From positions 1 to 22,513 of the forward strand of contig CAZVCZ010000014.1 of NCBI GenBank assembly GCA_964626275.1: 22,513 nucleotides of DNA, written 5' to 3'. Made by a program: the position numbers and the translations under genes. The DNA comes from M55B157 sp964626275. GTDB lineage: Bacteria > Actinomycetota > Actinomycetes > S36-B12. The notes under the pieces are model-generated. The model saw only the letters and a list, made by a program, of their open reading frames with translations. It made no database searches and was not told the DNA's origin. Positions 1 through 7,207 of the stretch are shown here, in pieces. Each line of letters begins with the position of its first letter. Position 1 is the first letter of the stretch.

Positions 1-301
1 GGGCAAGCACGCGTGGAACCTGAATCGTCGCGGCCATTCCGCCATCGATGAAGCGGCGCCCGAGTCGCCAGCGGGTGCCGATGACGGGGATCTCCACGAT
101 GCAAGCCTGTTCAGCATCGGCACCATCGAGTGGCGATCCGGGGATGCCGGCGGCCTCTGCAGCGGTGATCCATCGGTCGACGCAGCCCTGATGTTGCTGC
201 TGGAAGGCGACGAGGCAGAGGGTCCGTTCGGCGGGCAGATCAGCCGGCAGGGTGACCTCAAGACCACTCAGTGTCCGGCCTGCCACGTCAGGAAACTTCA
301 C
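1..301 (-). CDS. Hypothetical protein, 5' part only (runs off the window start)
   Basis: Reading the minus strand from a GTG at 301-299 gives an uninterrupted frame of 100 codons to the window edge, so the 3' end is missing. The protein begins VKFPDVAGRTLSGLEVTLPA and later contains EIPVIGTRWRLGRRFIDGGM. The layout (short N-terminal strand, a hydrophobic LCLVAFQQ strand, then a helix) resembles a thioredoxin/peroxiredoxin-like fold, and the 'FIDGGM' ending recalls uncharacterised actinobacterial proteins, but I see no CxxC or peroxidatic-cysteine motif. No strong Shine-Dalgarno precedes the GTG. It lies downstream of, and on the same strand as, the FUSC/TetR operon, separated by 112 bp that hold a hairpin. 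The frame is clear and protein-like; the function is unknown. Confidence 0.6.
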   Translation of the reverse strand, partial: MKFPDVAGRTLSGLEVTLPADLPAERTLCLVAFQQQHQGCVDRWITAAEAAGIPGSPLDGADAEQACIVEIPVIGTRWRLGRRFIDGGMAATIQVPRVLA

Positions 302-368
302 AGGTCCATGCTGACATGTCTCGAAGGTCTATCGCTGCGTACAAAGTGAGCAATCCAGCTGAACTTCG

Positions 369-410
369 CAACTCCCTAGGGGCGAAAAAGTGCGAAAAGT
401 TGCGGAGTTG
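369..410 (-). terminator. Candidate hairpin after tetR
   Basis: CAACTCC (369-375) and GGAGTTG (404-410) are exact inverse complements flanking 28 nt, placed 3 nt beyond the TetR stop codon. The intervening bases include two GCGAAAA runs. On the minus strand it would end the FUSC/TetR transcript before the next gene. There is no clear U-tract after the stem, so it could instead be a regulatory structure. The rest of 302-413 shows nothing else convincing. Confidence 0.35.
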
Positions 411-413
411 GGT

Positions 414-1016
414 TTAGGCGCGGAGGGAGCGGACGATGGTGTGGATGAGGCCGCGCCAGGCGTCGTAGTCCATCGATGTCGTGGACATGTCATTGATCAA
501 CTGGCCGAGGGTGAACGCCTGAATGAACGTGGCAAATGCGACGGGATCGACATCTGCAGCGAACCAGCCCTTGCTTTGAGCCTCGCGGAACAGATCGGCG
601 AAGGCGGAGGTGAGCCGCTCCTGCTCTGCGCCCAGGGCTGCCTTGAAGTTTTCGTGATAGTGAGCTCGGGCGAGCATGGTGGCCCGCTCGACGCGTGACT
701 CCACTCGCTTGGGCGACTGCACCTGCTCGTTGAGATGGTCGAGGGCGTCGAAGAACTGCTTCGAGGTGCGTGCGGAGGTGAGCATGTCCGTGATCTGGGC
801 AAGGTCTTGGTCGACCCCCCGGGTGAATCGCCGGACGAGGGCAGCATTGATGAGATCATCGAAGTCCTCGAAGTGGTGGTACATCGAGCCCTTGGAGATC
901 CCGGACACCTCGAGGACCTCATTGACATTCAACTGATCGATATCCCGGTCATCGAGCATCTTCACGGCGGTGTCGATGAGTCGCTCACGAGTGGGATGAG
1001 ACGGGTTCCGCATCAC
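414..1016 (-). CDS. TetR/AcrR-family transcriptional regulator
   Basis: 200-residue protein of normal TetR length. The N-terminal DNA-binding domain covers about residues 8-55; the helix-turn-helix reads VNEVLEVSGISKGSMYHHF (31-49), with the Y-HHF signature of the recognition helix. The rest is a variable helical ligand-binding and dimerisation region. Start: GTG at 1016 or the adjacent ATG at 1013; both lie within a few nt of the TGA (1021-1023) of the upstream FUSC gene, so the two are co-transcribed and probably translationally coupled. A local regulator behind a transporter-like gene most likely controls that operon, with a small hydrophobic effector. The palindrome at 3129-3144 in the FUSC promoter is the natural candidate operator. 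The family call is firm; target and ligand are inferred. Confidence 0.93.
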   Translation of the reverse strand: MMRNPSHPTRERLIDTAVKMLDDRDIDQLNVNEVLEVSGISKGSMYHHFEDFDDLINAALVRRFTRGVDQDLAQITDMLTSARTSKQFFDALDHLNEQVQSPKRVESRVERATMLARAHYHENFKAALGAEQERLTSAFADLFREAQSKGWFAADVDPVAFATFIQAFTLGQLINDMSTTSMDYDAWRGLIHTIVRSLRA

Positions 1017-1020
1017 GTCA

Positions 1021-3123
1021 TCATCTCACGGATGCCGGTGCAGCGGCTACCCGCTCAGCGACGGTGTGCAGCAACTCCAGCCAGTCCACAGCCCACACGG
1101 CCGTGGCCAGGGAAGCCGCGATCCTCGGATCCCGCAGATCGAGGTCAGCACTGGCCCGGACGAGTGCTGTGAATGGGTCGCGATCAGGATGAACCTGCTG
1201 CGGCGCCGAGCCGGTGTCCAGCCAGTCCATCACCTCGCGCCAGGCCGCCTGGGTCCGGTCGAGCTCCGCCTGGACGACATGTGCATGGACGGGAATCACG
1301 GGCGCGGTGATGTCCGGCAGCGTGGCGATGTAGACAGCGGAGTACATCAGCACGTGCATCGAGCCGGCGACCTGCGGCCATGTTCCCTTCACCGCGTCTA
1401 CATCCCGCCGCTGCACGACCGTCAGGTCGAAGGCTTCCGTCGCTCGGCGCACTACTGCGCGATCGGCGGCCCAGGTTCGACGCAGTTCACTGGCATCAAC
1501 CTCGCCGAGCACTCTGTGGACTGCGAGGCTCAGGTAGTCCATCCCGGCGCCAATGGCCGCGCCGAGATCCTGTCGCAGCGCCGCAACCATTCGTGTCGGC
1601 CACATCAGCAGGCTGACCATCGCAGCCGTGGCGACCCCGACTCCGATGTCGAAGACCCGGTCAATAGCCGTCCCATACTGCGGAGGCCAACTTACGGCGG
1701 CGAGAAGCACGAGAACGAACGCGGAAAAGGCAGCCTGACCGGCTGTGAATCCCATGGCTCGAGGAGCCCATCCGACGAAGAAGGCAAGGATGGGAGTCAA
1801 AATCCAGAGCAGGTCGGAGCTGGCAATCGCCGTCGTGACGATCAACAGGCCGATGCCGACACCAAGGATGGTCCCGCCAATGGAGCGAAGGGCCTGCGCA
1901 CTCGTTGCGGCCGCATCAATGCGCATCACAGAGATGACGCCCAGCAGTACCCAGTAACCATGGGTGAGGTTGATCAGGTTCACCAGGGCGGCGGCGAGAG
2001 CGAGGGCGATGCCGGTCCGGAGCGCGTGGCGGGCCCAAGGAGAACGCAGGGAAGCGTTCACTGTGAGGTCGGTCCACCAGTGCGACGGTGCTGTCACCCG
2101 ATCGCCGATACGTCCCACCGGTTGGCCGCAGATCCGTGCCACGAGGACACCCGCGTCGGCGGCGAAGGCCAGTAGGACCTGCGCACCGTGGGATGAGCGG
2201 GTGATGCTCACCGCAGTTGCCGGATCCGGATGCGACTGGATGCTTTCGATGGCGCGCTGCCGAGTTGCATGGCGTTCCGCCTGCGCGACGGCGAGAGCTG
2301 GTGAGCGCGTGATTCCCTGCAGCGCATCGGCATTGGAGCGCATGAGTGCTATCGCAGCCTTGGCGGTGCGCGACCTCTCGTCGGGATCATCTGGCGCCTC
2401 GATCCCAGGAATGGAGTCGTAGATGACCTTCAGCCGGGCAGCGAGAAGGATGAGGGCGTGGTCGCTCTCGGTCGTTCCGGATGGACGGTAGGGGTTTCCG
2501 ACCCAGTCACGCGTGACCTTTCCGACGGCGAGGCGATATCGATCCCGAGTCGTGTCGATGTCACCGTCGCCCAGCCAGCGTGCTGCGATGAAATCAGCCT
2601 GGGCACGCATAGCCTCGGCGAGATCATGTCGGAAGTTCGCCGTCGAGTCGCGGGGGAACACCACCAGCAGGATGAGGCTCGTCACCGCAGTTCCGATCCC
2701 TAGGCCGGTGAGGACGTCGGGCATCTCGGCGAGCTGCACATCGGTGGTGATGGCGATCGCGTACATCAGGAGCACAGGTGCCGACCCGGCCGCGGGTAGT
2801 CCTCGCAGTGTGGGCAGGAAGGCCAAGAAGGTGCCGACCAGCAGGGTGACGATCACCACCGACACAAGATTGGCGCTCGCCAGGATCCCGATCACGACAG
2901 CGAGAGCCGCGAAGCCTGCGGTGGCGATAGGACCGAACAGTCGCACTCGCCATGAGCCGGAAAAGTCCGACATGCCCAGGATCGACGTCGCGAGGAAGGC
3001 TCCATAGACGACGCCCTCGGGATCATCCGCGACCCGGGACACGAGGTAGGCGATGGTGGGAACGGCGAGAGCGATGCGGACGCCGCGTCGAACTGCCGAG
3101 CGACTGGGGTCGATGATCCGCAC
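1021..3123 (-). CDS. FUSC-family (aromatic acid exporter-like) membrane protein
   Basis: 700 residues with two membrane blocks separated by a soluble region, the pattern of FUSC/YccS/ArAE-type proteins. Block 1 spans about residues 12-157 (hydrophobic runs near 14-31, 62-82, 85-105, 115-130, 137-156). Block 2 spans about 366-507, with the typical HGYWVLLGVISVM segment near 388-400. Residues 158-365 and 508-700 are hydrophilic and mainly helical, so probably cytoplasmic. Relatives are implicated in efflux of aromatic carboxylic acids or other small compounds; no substrate can be read here. It starts at GTG 3123, with a TAGGGT box seven nt before it and no Shine-Dalgarno, suggesting a leaderless mRNA. 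It is first in an operon with the TetR gene. The family is confident; the transport role is inferred. Confidence 0.85.
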   Translation of the reverse strand: MRIIDPSRSAVRRGVRIALAVPTIAYLVSRVADDPEGVVYGAFLATSILGMSDFSGSWRVRLFGPIATAGFAALAVVIGILASANLVSVVIVTLLVGTFLAFLPTLRGLPAAGSAPVLLMYAIAITTDVQLAEMPDVLTGLGIGTAVTSLILLVVFPRDSTANFRHDLAEAMRAQADFIAARWLGDGDIDTTRDRYRLAVGKVTRDWVGNPYRPSGTTESDHALILLAARLKVIYDSIPGIEAPDDPDERSRTAKAAIALMRSNADALQGITRSPALAVAQAERHATRQRAIESIQSHPDPATAVSITRSSHGAQVLLAFAADAGVLVARICGQPVGRIGDRVTAPSHWWTDLTVNASLRSPWARHALRTGIALALAAALVNLINLTHGYWVLLGVISVMRIDAAATSAQALRSIGGTILGVGIGLLIVTTAIASSDLLWILTPILAFFVGWAPRAMGFTAGQAAFSAFVLVLLAAVSWPPQYGTAIDRVFDIGVGVATAAMVSLLMWPTRMVAALRQDLGAAIGAGMDYLSLAVHRVLGEVDASELRRTWAADRAVVRRATEAFDLTVVQRRDVDAVKGTWPQVAGSMHVLMYSAVYIATLPDITAPVIPVHAHVVQAELDRTQAAWREVMDWLDTGSAPQQVHPDRDPFTALVRASADLDLRDPRIAASLATAVWAVDWLELLHTVAERVAAAPASVR

Positions 3124-3128
3124 GGTGT

Positions 3129-3144
3129 TGACCCTATGGGGTCA
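3129..3144. promoter_or_regulatory. Perfect palindrome, candidate TetR operator
   Basis: TGACCC (3129-3134) and GGGTCA (3139-3144) are exact inverse complements around a 4-bp centre. The site lies in the 43-bp gap between divergent FUSC and dcd and covers the TAGGGT box (3136-3131, minus) assigned as the FUSC -10. A dimeric repressor bound here would block FUSC initiation. The TetR encoded at the end of that operon is the likeliest ligand, but this is inference from position and symmetry. Confidence 0.55.
3131..3136 (-). promoter_or_regulatory. Candidate -10 box of FUSC operon (leaderless)
   Basis: TAGGGT on the minus strand fits TANNNT and is followed by seven bases and then the GTG start at 3123. 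That spacing would place the transcription start on the start codon. No convincing -35 hexamer is visible at 16-18 bp. Confidence 0.5.
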
Positions 3145-3169
3145 CGAAGGCGATAGCCTCGCCTTCGTG
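3143..3169 (+). promoter_or_regulatory. Perfect 10-bp inverted repeat ending in the dcd start codon
   Basis: CACGAAGGCG (3143-3152) and CGCCTTCGTG (3160-3169) pair exactly around the 7-nt loop ATAGCCT. The last three bases of the right arm are the dcd GTG start. The loop holds TAGCCT (3154-3159), a TANNNT -10 candidate 7 nt before the GTG, so the repeat may be a DNA-level operator over the dcd core promoter rather than an RNA hairpin. If transcription began further upstream, the RNA hairpin would bury the start codon. It overlaps the 3129-3144 palindrome by two bases. Confidence 0.55.
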
Positions 3170-3742
3170 CTGCTCTCCGATAGAGACCTCAAAGCCGAGA
3201 TCGATGCGGGCCGGGTAGGCCTGGATCCCTTCGACCCGTCGATGGTTCAGCCGTCGAGCATTGATGTCCGCCTGGACCGCTTTTTCCGAGTTTTCGAGAA
3301 CCACCGCTATCCGCATATTGACCCCGCAGAGGAGCAGCCGGATCTCACGACGCTCGTCGAGACGGTCGAGGATCCGTTCATCTTGCATCCGGGGGAGTTC
3401 GTGCTGGCCTCGACCTACGAGGTGGTCACCCTGCCCGATGACATCGCCGGTCGGCTCGAGGGTAAGTCTTCCCTGGGCCGACTCGGTCTGCTCACGCACT
3501 CCACGGCCGGCTTCATTGATCCGGGATTCTCCGGGCACGTCACCTTGGAGTTGAGCAATGTGGCGACACTGCCCATCAAGCTGTGGCCGGGAATGAAGAT
3601 CGGGCAGTTGTGCCTGTTTCGGCTGTCCTCGCCAGCGGAGCATCCCTATGGATCGCAGGTGTATGGCTCGCGATACCAGGGCCAGCGCGGGCCCACCCCG
3701 AGCAGGTCTTTCGCGAACTTCCACCGCACCGACCTGCGGTAG
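3167..3742 (+). CDS. dcd: dCTP deaminase (probably bifunctional dCTP deaminase/dUTPase)
   Basis: 191 residues. It deaminates dCTP to dUTP in thymidylate supply; the closely similar M. tuberculosis enzyme also hydrolyses dUTP to dUMP, and the same is likely here. Family signatures: LLSDRDLKAEI at the N terminus, QPSSIDVRLD (28-37), HPGEFVL (74-80), RLEGKSSLGRLGL (96-108), HSTAGFIDPGFSGHVTLELS (111-130, with the expected catalytic Glu128) and the C-terminal YQGQRGPTPSR. Start: the frame stays open upstream to 3053, but that extension is antisense to the FUSC N terminus, and homologues begin at M/V-LLSD, so GTG 3167 is chosen. No Shine-Dalgarno is visible; TAGCCT 7 nt upstream suggests a leaderless mRNA. 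A soluble cytosolic homotrimer is expected from the family. Confidence 0.96.
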   Translation: MLLSDRDLKAEIDAGRVGLDPFDPSMVQPSSIDVRLDRFFRVFENHRYPHIDPAEEQPDLTTLVETVEDPFILHPGEFVLASTYEVVTLPDDIAGRLEGKSSLGRLGLLTHSTAGFIDPGFSGHVTLELSNVATLPIKLWPGMKIGQLCLFRLSSPAEHPYGSQVYGSRYQGQRGPTPSRSFANFHRTDLR

Positions 3743-3756
3743 CGCAGCCCCCGGCG

Positions 3757-3771
3757 TCGTGGCCTCCACGA
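3757..3771 (+). terminator. Small hairpin downstream of dcd
   Basis: TCGTGG (3757-3762) pairs with CCACGA (3766-3771) around CCT, 15 nt after the dcd stop codon. No T-run follows, so this is at best a weak terminator between dcd and the promoter of the next gene. Confidence 0.3.
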
Positions 3772-3777
3772 TGGGCG

Positions 3778-3806
3778 TAGACAGGCAGACCCGGCACACC
3801 TAGGTT
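3778..3806 (+). promoter_or_regulatory. Candidate -35/-10 promoter, leaderless
   Basis: TAGACA (3778-3783), 17-bp spacer, TAGGTT (3801-3806), then six bases to the ATG at 3813. It is one base away from the TTGACA -35, with ideal spacing and a TANNNT -10. It is the best-formed leaderless promoter in the window, and there is no Shine-Dalgarno before this ATG. Confidence 0.6.
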
Positions 3807-3812
3807 GTTCGC

Positions 3813-4763
3813 ATGACCACTTCGTCCACCATCTTGATCACCACCGCCCACGGCATGTTCGGCAGTGCGCTCGTGCGTGAACTCGCAAGTCGAGACGATG
3901 TCCACGTCCGAGCGATGGTCCATTCCCGCCGGGACGACGATGTCGATACCGATTCGATCACCTATGTCACCGCAGATCTCGACGATCCCGCCACCTTGCC
4001 GTCGGTGTGCTCCGGGATCACCGACGCGTTCCTCGCCACCCCGATGGATGGCCGCATCGCTGCCCGCGAGACTGCACTCATCGATGCGGTCCGCGAAGCG
4101 AGCCCGGATGCCCGCATCTTGGCGATCTCCGGAGCGGTCGACCACCAGGGAGATGCGCTCTCCCTTCAGCACCAGAAGGCCCTCGATCACCTGAAGGCTT
4201 CGGGATTGCGGTGGAGCATCCTCAGTCCGAACTCGGTGATGGAGACGTCGCTGCTGCCCTATGCCGGCACCATCGAGAATGACGCAATCTTCGGCATGAG
4301 CGGTGAGGGGCGAATTGGTCTTGTCGCGCTCGCTGATGTCGCCCGCGTCGGAGCGGATGTGCTGTGTCGCGACGATACCGACGGCCAGGAGTTCGTGTGC
4401 ACCGGACCGGAGGCGGTCACCATGGCGCAGGTCTGCGCGGCGTTCTCCGAAGTCCTCGGCCGCACGATCCACTACTACGACCTGCCGGAGGCCGATCTGG
4501 CGAAGTTGCTCCTCGAGCACGGCGGCTTTTCCGATCCGCAGCAGCTCGACACCGAGGTGCTATGCCATTTCCGTGCGTGGGCCAGGGGTGGCGCCGATGT
4601 CGTCACCAACACGGTGCAGGCCGTCACCGGACAAGCTCCCCAGGATGTCCGGTCGTGGATCGACGAGCATCGGGCCGATTTCGATGCGAAGCCCGGGGTA
4701 AAGGATCGAATGATGGCCTGGCTGATGCACCTGCAGTTCGGCAAGTACGAGGCGAAGAACTGA
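3813..4763 (+). CDS. NmrA-like atypical SDR (NAD(P)-binding protein)
   Basis: 316 residues. The N terminus TILITTAHGMFGSALVREL (6-24) is a Rossmann beta-alpha-beta turn with the pattern T-x-x-G-x-x-G: G14 and G17 are kept, but the first glycine of the usual GxxGxxG is a threonine. Further family features are TADLDDPATL after the third strand, AFLATPMDGR, an 'ILAISGAVDHQ' strand and the substrate-side segment WSILSPNSVMET. This matches NmrA/azoreductase-type (QOR2-like) proteins that bind NAD(P)(H) and act as quinone or azo reductases or redox sensors; which applies is not visible. The classical SDR YxxxK is absent, as usual in this subfamily. It has its own promoter and converges on the EtfD-like gene, with paired hairpins at the junction. 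Confidence 0.8.
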   Translation: MTTSSTILITTAHGMFGSALVRELASRDDVHVRAMVHSRRDDDVDTDSITYVTADLDDPATLPSVCSGITDAFLATPMDGRIAARETALIDAVREASPDARILAISGAVDHQGDALSLQHQKALDHLKASGLRWSILSPNSVMETSLLPYAGTIENDAIFGMSGEGRIGLVALADVARVGADVLCRDDTDGQEFVCTGPEAVTMAQVCAAFSEVLGRTIHYYDLPEADLAKLLLEHGGFSDPQQLDTEVLCHFRAWARGGADVVTNTVQAVTGQAPQDVRSWIDEHRADFDAKPGVKDRMMAWLMHLQFGKYEAKN

Positions 4764-4784
4764 CGCACCAGCTGTTGGTGCGTC
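4762..4784 (+). terminator. 9-bp perfect hairpin at the NmrA-like gene stop
   Basis: GACGCACCA (4762-4770) and TGGTGCGTC (4776-4784) pair exactly around GCTGT. The stem starts within the TGA stop codon. GC-rich with no T-tract, resembling the U-less hairpins often found after actinobacterial genes. It stops the plus-strand transcript before the opposing gene. Confidence 0.65.
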
Positions 4785-4787
4785 GGA

Positions 4788-4810
4788 CCGCTAAGTGGTG
4801 ACTTAGGCGG
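4788..4810 (-). terminator. Hairpin covering the EtfD-like gene stop
   Basis: CCGCTAAGT (4788-4796) pairs with ACTTAGGCGG (4801-4810) around GGTG, with one bulged base (4807). It contains the TAA stop of the minus-strand gene (4805-4803). Together with 4762-4784 it makes a back-to-back terminator pair in the 39-bp convergent gap. Confidence 0.5.
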
Positions 4811-7046
4811 GGGACTTCGCCTTCACGCCGTCGAGGAGGACGGTCGCCACGTCGACGACCTCAACACCCTCGGCGGCGCCCTCCTGTTGACGCATCGTCA
4901 CACCGTCGTTGAGCATCACGTTGCAGAACGGGCAGGCGACGGCAACCTTGGAAGCACCGGTCGCGATCGCCTCGTCGGCGCGGTTGACGTTGACGCGGGT
5001 ACCGAGTTTCTCCTCCATCCACATGCGCGCGCCACCCGCACCGCAGCAGAACGACTGCGTGCCGTGGCGAGGCATCTCGACAAGGTCGACACCGGGAACG
5101 CTCGCGACGAGATCGCGAGGGGGGACGTAGACGTTGTTGTGACGACCGAGATAGCACGGATCGTGGTAGGTGATCTTCTCGCCCATCCCCGAATCCGGTG
5201 TGGTGACGGGAGTGAGGCGGCCTTCCTTGACCAGGGTCGCCAGGAGCTGGGAATGGTGCACGACCTCGTAGTTGCCACCGATCTGCGGGTATTCCCGACC
5301 GATGGTGTTCATGCAGTGGGGGCAGGTCACGACGATCTTCTTCGCCCCGATCTCGTTGAGGACCTCGACGTTCTGCATGCCCTGCATCTGGAAGAGGAAC
5401 TCGTTGCCGGCGCGGCGAGCGGGATCGCCGGTGCAGGTCTCGCCCTCACCGAGCACCATGAAGTTGACGCCCGCAATCGTGAGCAGTTCCGCGACGGCCT
5501 TCGTCGTGCGCTTGGCTCGATCCTCGAAGGCGCCCGCGCAGCCCACCCAGAACAGATACTCGACATCATCAGGAATCGTGTCCTCGCCATCCATGCCGAA
5601 CACGCGGACGTCGAAGTCGACCTCTGTGATCCAGTCATTGCGGCTCGAGGCGTTCATGCCCCAGGGATTCCCCTTGTTCTCGATATTCTTGAACAGGCCG
5701 CCGAGCTCAGTGGGGAACTCCGACTCGATGAGAACCTGATAGCGGCGCATATCGACGAAGTGGTCGATGTGCTCGATGTCGACCGGGCACTGATGGACGC
5801 AGGCACCGCAGGTCGTGCAGGACCACAGGGCGTCGGCGTCGATGACCGGGCCCTCGTGTGATCGATGACCGGATGCGTCGTAGCCGTCGGTCTCCTGGTG
5901 TGCCAGACCTTCGCGGGAGCCGACCAGGGGGCGTTCGACCTCTGCCTGAACGGACTCGGTCATCGTCGCGAGCACGGCATCATCCACCTCGCCCAGTGGT
6001 GGGTTCGCGCCGTCGTTGGCCTTCTGCGCGGCCATGACATAGGGCGCCTTGGCGAAGGCAGCTTCACGAAGGTCCATGATCATCAGCTTGGGGCTCAACG
6101 GCTTTCCGGTATTCCAAGCGGGACACTGCGACTGGCAGCGGCCGCACTCGGTGCAGGTCGCGAAATCGAGGGTGTCCTTCCAGGTGAAGTCCTCGATGCG
6201 CCCGACCCCGAAGGTCGCATCGTCCGGCGGATCCTCGAAGTCAATCGGCTTCCCACCTGAATACATCGGCAGCAGTGGCCCAAGGCCGTTCGGGCGACGC
6301 GAGAACGCCACGTTGATCGGCGCCATGAAGATGTGAAGGTGCTTGCTGTGCAGGACGATGAGCAGGAATCCGAGGATGACGCCGATGTGCAGGATGATGC
6401 CGATGGTCTCGATCCACTGCAGCGTCGTGACCGATAGACCGTTCATCCAGCCGGCGAAGATGTTGGTGAGGAAGGCGCCGCTGTAGGGAGTTCCACCTTC
6501 AGCCTCGTGCAGCGCGATCTTGGCGCCCCGATAGAGCTCGAGCGTCCACAGGACATTGAAGATCATCAGCAGGACGATCCACGCCGGCCCGGTGTGCGAG
6601 CCGAAGAAGCGGGAGGAGCGACCATCCTTCTTCGGGTTATTGGCCAGTCGGATGAGCGCGAAGATCACGATGCCGACGAACACCAGCACCACGAATAGAT
6701 CGATGAGGAACAGGACGGGCGCCCAGGTGCCGATGACCGGGAACCAGAATCCGGGCAGATAGACCTCGACAAACGCCTCGAGGACGGTGATCCCGAGCAC
6801 GAGGAATCCCCAGAAGGCGAACACGTGAGCGGTGCCGGGGACGACCCACTGCAGCAGCTTCTTCTGCCCGAGCACCTCGGTGGCCTCCGCCTCGGCGCGG
6901 CGGCCGAGTTGGCCGGTCCGGCCCACGGCCGGCTGGCCGGAGCGGATCATGCTGTTGAGGAACAGGCTTCGTCGGGCCGCGAAGGCAAGGCCCCCCACGA
7001 TGATGAGCGTGCCCAGAGCGATCCGCAGCCAATCCATGAGCTCCAT
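4803..7046 (-). CDS. Membrane Fe-S oxidoreductase, EtfD-like (electron-transfer flavoprotein:quinone-type reductase)
   Basis: 747 residues in three parts. Residues 1-240 hold about five to six membrane helices (10-24, 71-92, 108-132, 155-170, 211-232) like the NarI/gamma-type cytochrome b subunit; H74, H220 and H233/H236 are possible haem ligands. Next comes a double 4Fe-4S domain: CTECGRCQSQCP (C298, 301, 304, 308) and CTTCGACVHQCP (C410, 413, 416, 420). Last are two CCG/heterodisulfide-reductase domains (C503, C538, C575, C578; C631, C667/C668, C705, C708). This matches the mycobacterial Rv0338c/EtfD type, which passes electrons from fatty-acid oxidation via EtfAB to the membrane quinone pool. 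It is somewhat shorter than the mycobacterial protein. Start ATG 7046 has TACCCT six nt upstream and no clear Shine-Dalgarno. No etfAB genes lie in the window. Confidence 0.88.
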   Translation of the reverse strand: MELMDWLRIALGTLIIVGGLAFAARRSLFLNSMIRSGQPAVGRTGQLGRRAEAEATEVLGQKKLLQWVVPGTAHVFAFWGFLVLGITVLEAFVEVYLPGFWFPVIGTWAPVLFLIDLFVVLVFVGIVIFALIRLANNPKKDGRSSRFFGSHTGPAWIVLLMIFNVLWTLELYRGAKIALHEAEGGTPYSGAFLTNIFAGWMNGLSVTTLQWIETIGIILHIGVILGFLLIVLHSKHLHIFMAPINVAFSRRPNGLGPLLPMYSGGKPIDFEDPPDDATFGVGRIEDFTWKDTLDFATCTECGRCQSQCPAWNTGKPLSPKLMIMDLREAAFAKAPYVMAAQKANDGANPPLGEVDDAVLATMTESVQAEVERPLVGSREGLAHQETDGYDASGHRSHEGPVIDADALWSCTTCGACVHQCPVDIEHIDHFVDMRRYQVLIESEFPTELGGLFKNIENKGNPWGMNASSRNDWITEVDFDVRVFGMDGEDTIPDDVEYLFWVGCAGAFEDRAKRTTKAVAELLTIAGVNFMVLGEGETCTGDPARRAGNEFLFQMQGMQNVEVLNEIGAKKIVVTCPHCMNTIGREYPQIGGNYEVVHHSQLLATLVKEGRLTPVTTPDSGMGEKITYHDPCYLGRHNNVYVPPRDLVASVPGVDLVEMPRHGTQSFCCGAGGARMWMEEKLGTRVNVNRADEAIATGASKVAVACPFCNVMLNDGVTMRQQEGAAEGVEVVDVATVLLDGVKAKSPA

Positions 7047-7052
7047 GAGGCC

Positions 7053-7058
7053 AGGGTA
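7053..7058 (-). promoter_or_regulatory. Candidate -10 box of the EtfD-like gene (leaderless)
   Basis: TACCCT on the minus strand (7058-7053) fits TANNNT and lies six bases before the ATG at 7046. No good -35 hexamer is present at the right distance. The call rests on the box-to-start spacing that recurs elsewhere in this window. Confidence 0.42.
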
Positions 7059-7104
7059 GTCGTCAGCGCCGTGAACGCTCCTTCACAACCCACGATATGG
7101 CGCA

Positions 7105-7119
7105 GGTCACATCCTGACC
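7105..7119. promoter_or_regulatory. Short inverted repeat upstream of the dnaK operator
   Basis: GGTCA (7105-7109) and TGACC (7115-7119) pair exactly around CATCC, in the gap between the divergent EtfD-like gene and dnaK. It is short enough to be chance. It could be an operator half-site pair; no known regulator matches with certainty. Confidence 0.25.
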
Positions 7120-7130
7120 CCGAGCTTCTA

Positions 7131-7153
7131 CTATGAGTCGATTTGACTCATAG
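7131..7153. promoter_or_regulatory. HAIR-like HspR operator of the dnaK operon
   Basis: CTATGAGTC (7131-7139) and GACTCATAG (7145-7153) are exact inverse complements. Written as a HAIR element it is TATGAGT-N7-ACTCATA. The known HspR consensus is CTTGAGT-N7-ACTCAAG, so the 7-bp spacing and the GAGT/ACTC cores are exact while the two outer bases of each half differ. It contains the -35 hexamer TTGACT (7143-7148), so bound HspR would block RNA polymerase. HspR itself is encoded in the same operon, giving the usual feedback loop in which DnaK acts as co-repressor. Confidence 0.82.
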
Positions 7154-7171
7154 TCTCTGATGGAGCATACT
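7143..7171 (+). promoter_or_regulatory. dnaK operon promoter
   Basis: TTGACT (7143-7148), 17-bp spacer, CATACT (7166-7171): a good housekeeping-type promoter overlapping the operator. It implies a leader of roughly 100 nt before the dnaK ATG. Downstream are a dyad GCGTCG-ATT-CGACGC (7182-7196) and a TATAAG (7198-7203) that could be a second start signal, but no -35 fits it. Confidence 0.6.
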
Positions 7172-7207
7172 TAACACATCCGCGTCGATTCGACGCATAT
7201 AAGACCT

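Noticed and set aside
3053..3166. N-terminal extension of dcd to an upstream ATG
   Set aside because: It is antisense to the FUSC N terminus, and dcd homologues begin at the LLSD segment.
3576..4520. 314-codon minus-strand frame opposite dcd and the NmrA-like gene
   Set aside because: It overlaps two recognisable plus-strand genes, has no domain and no ribosome site.
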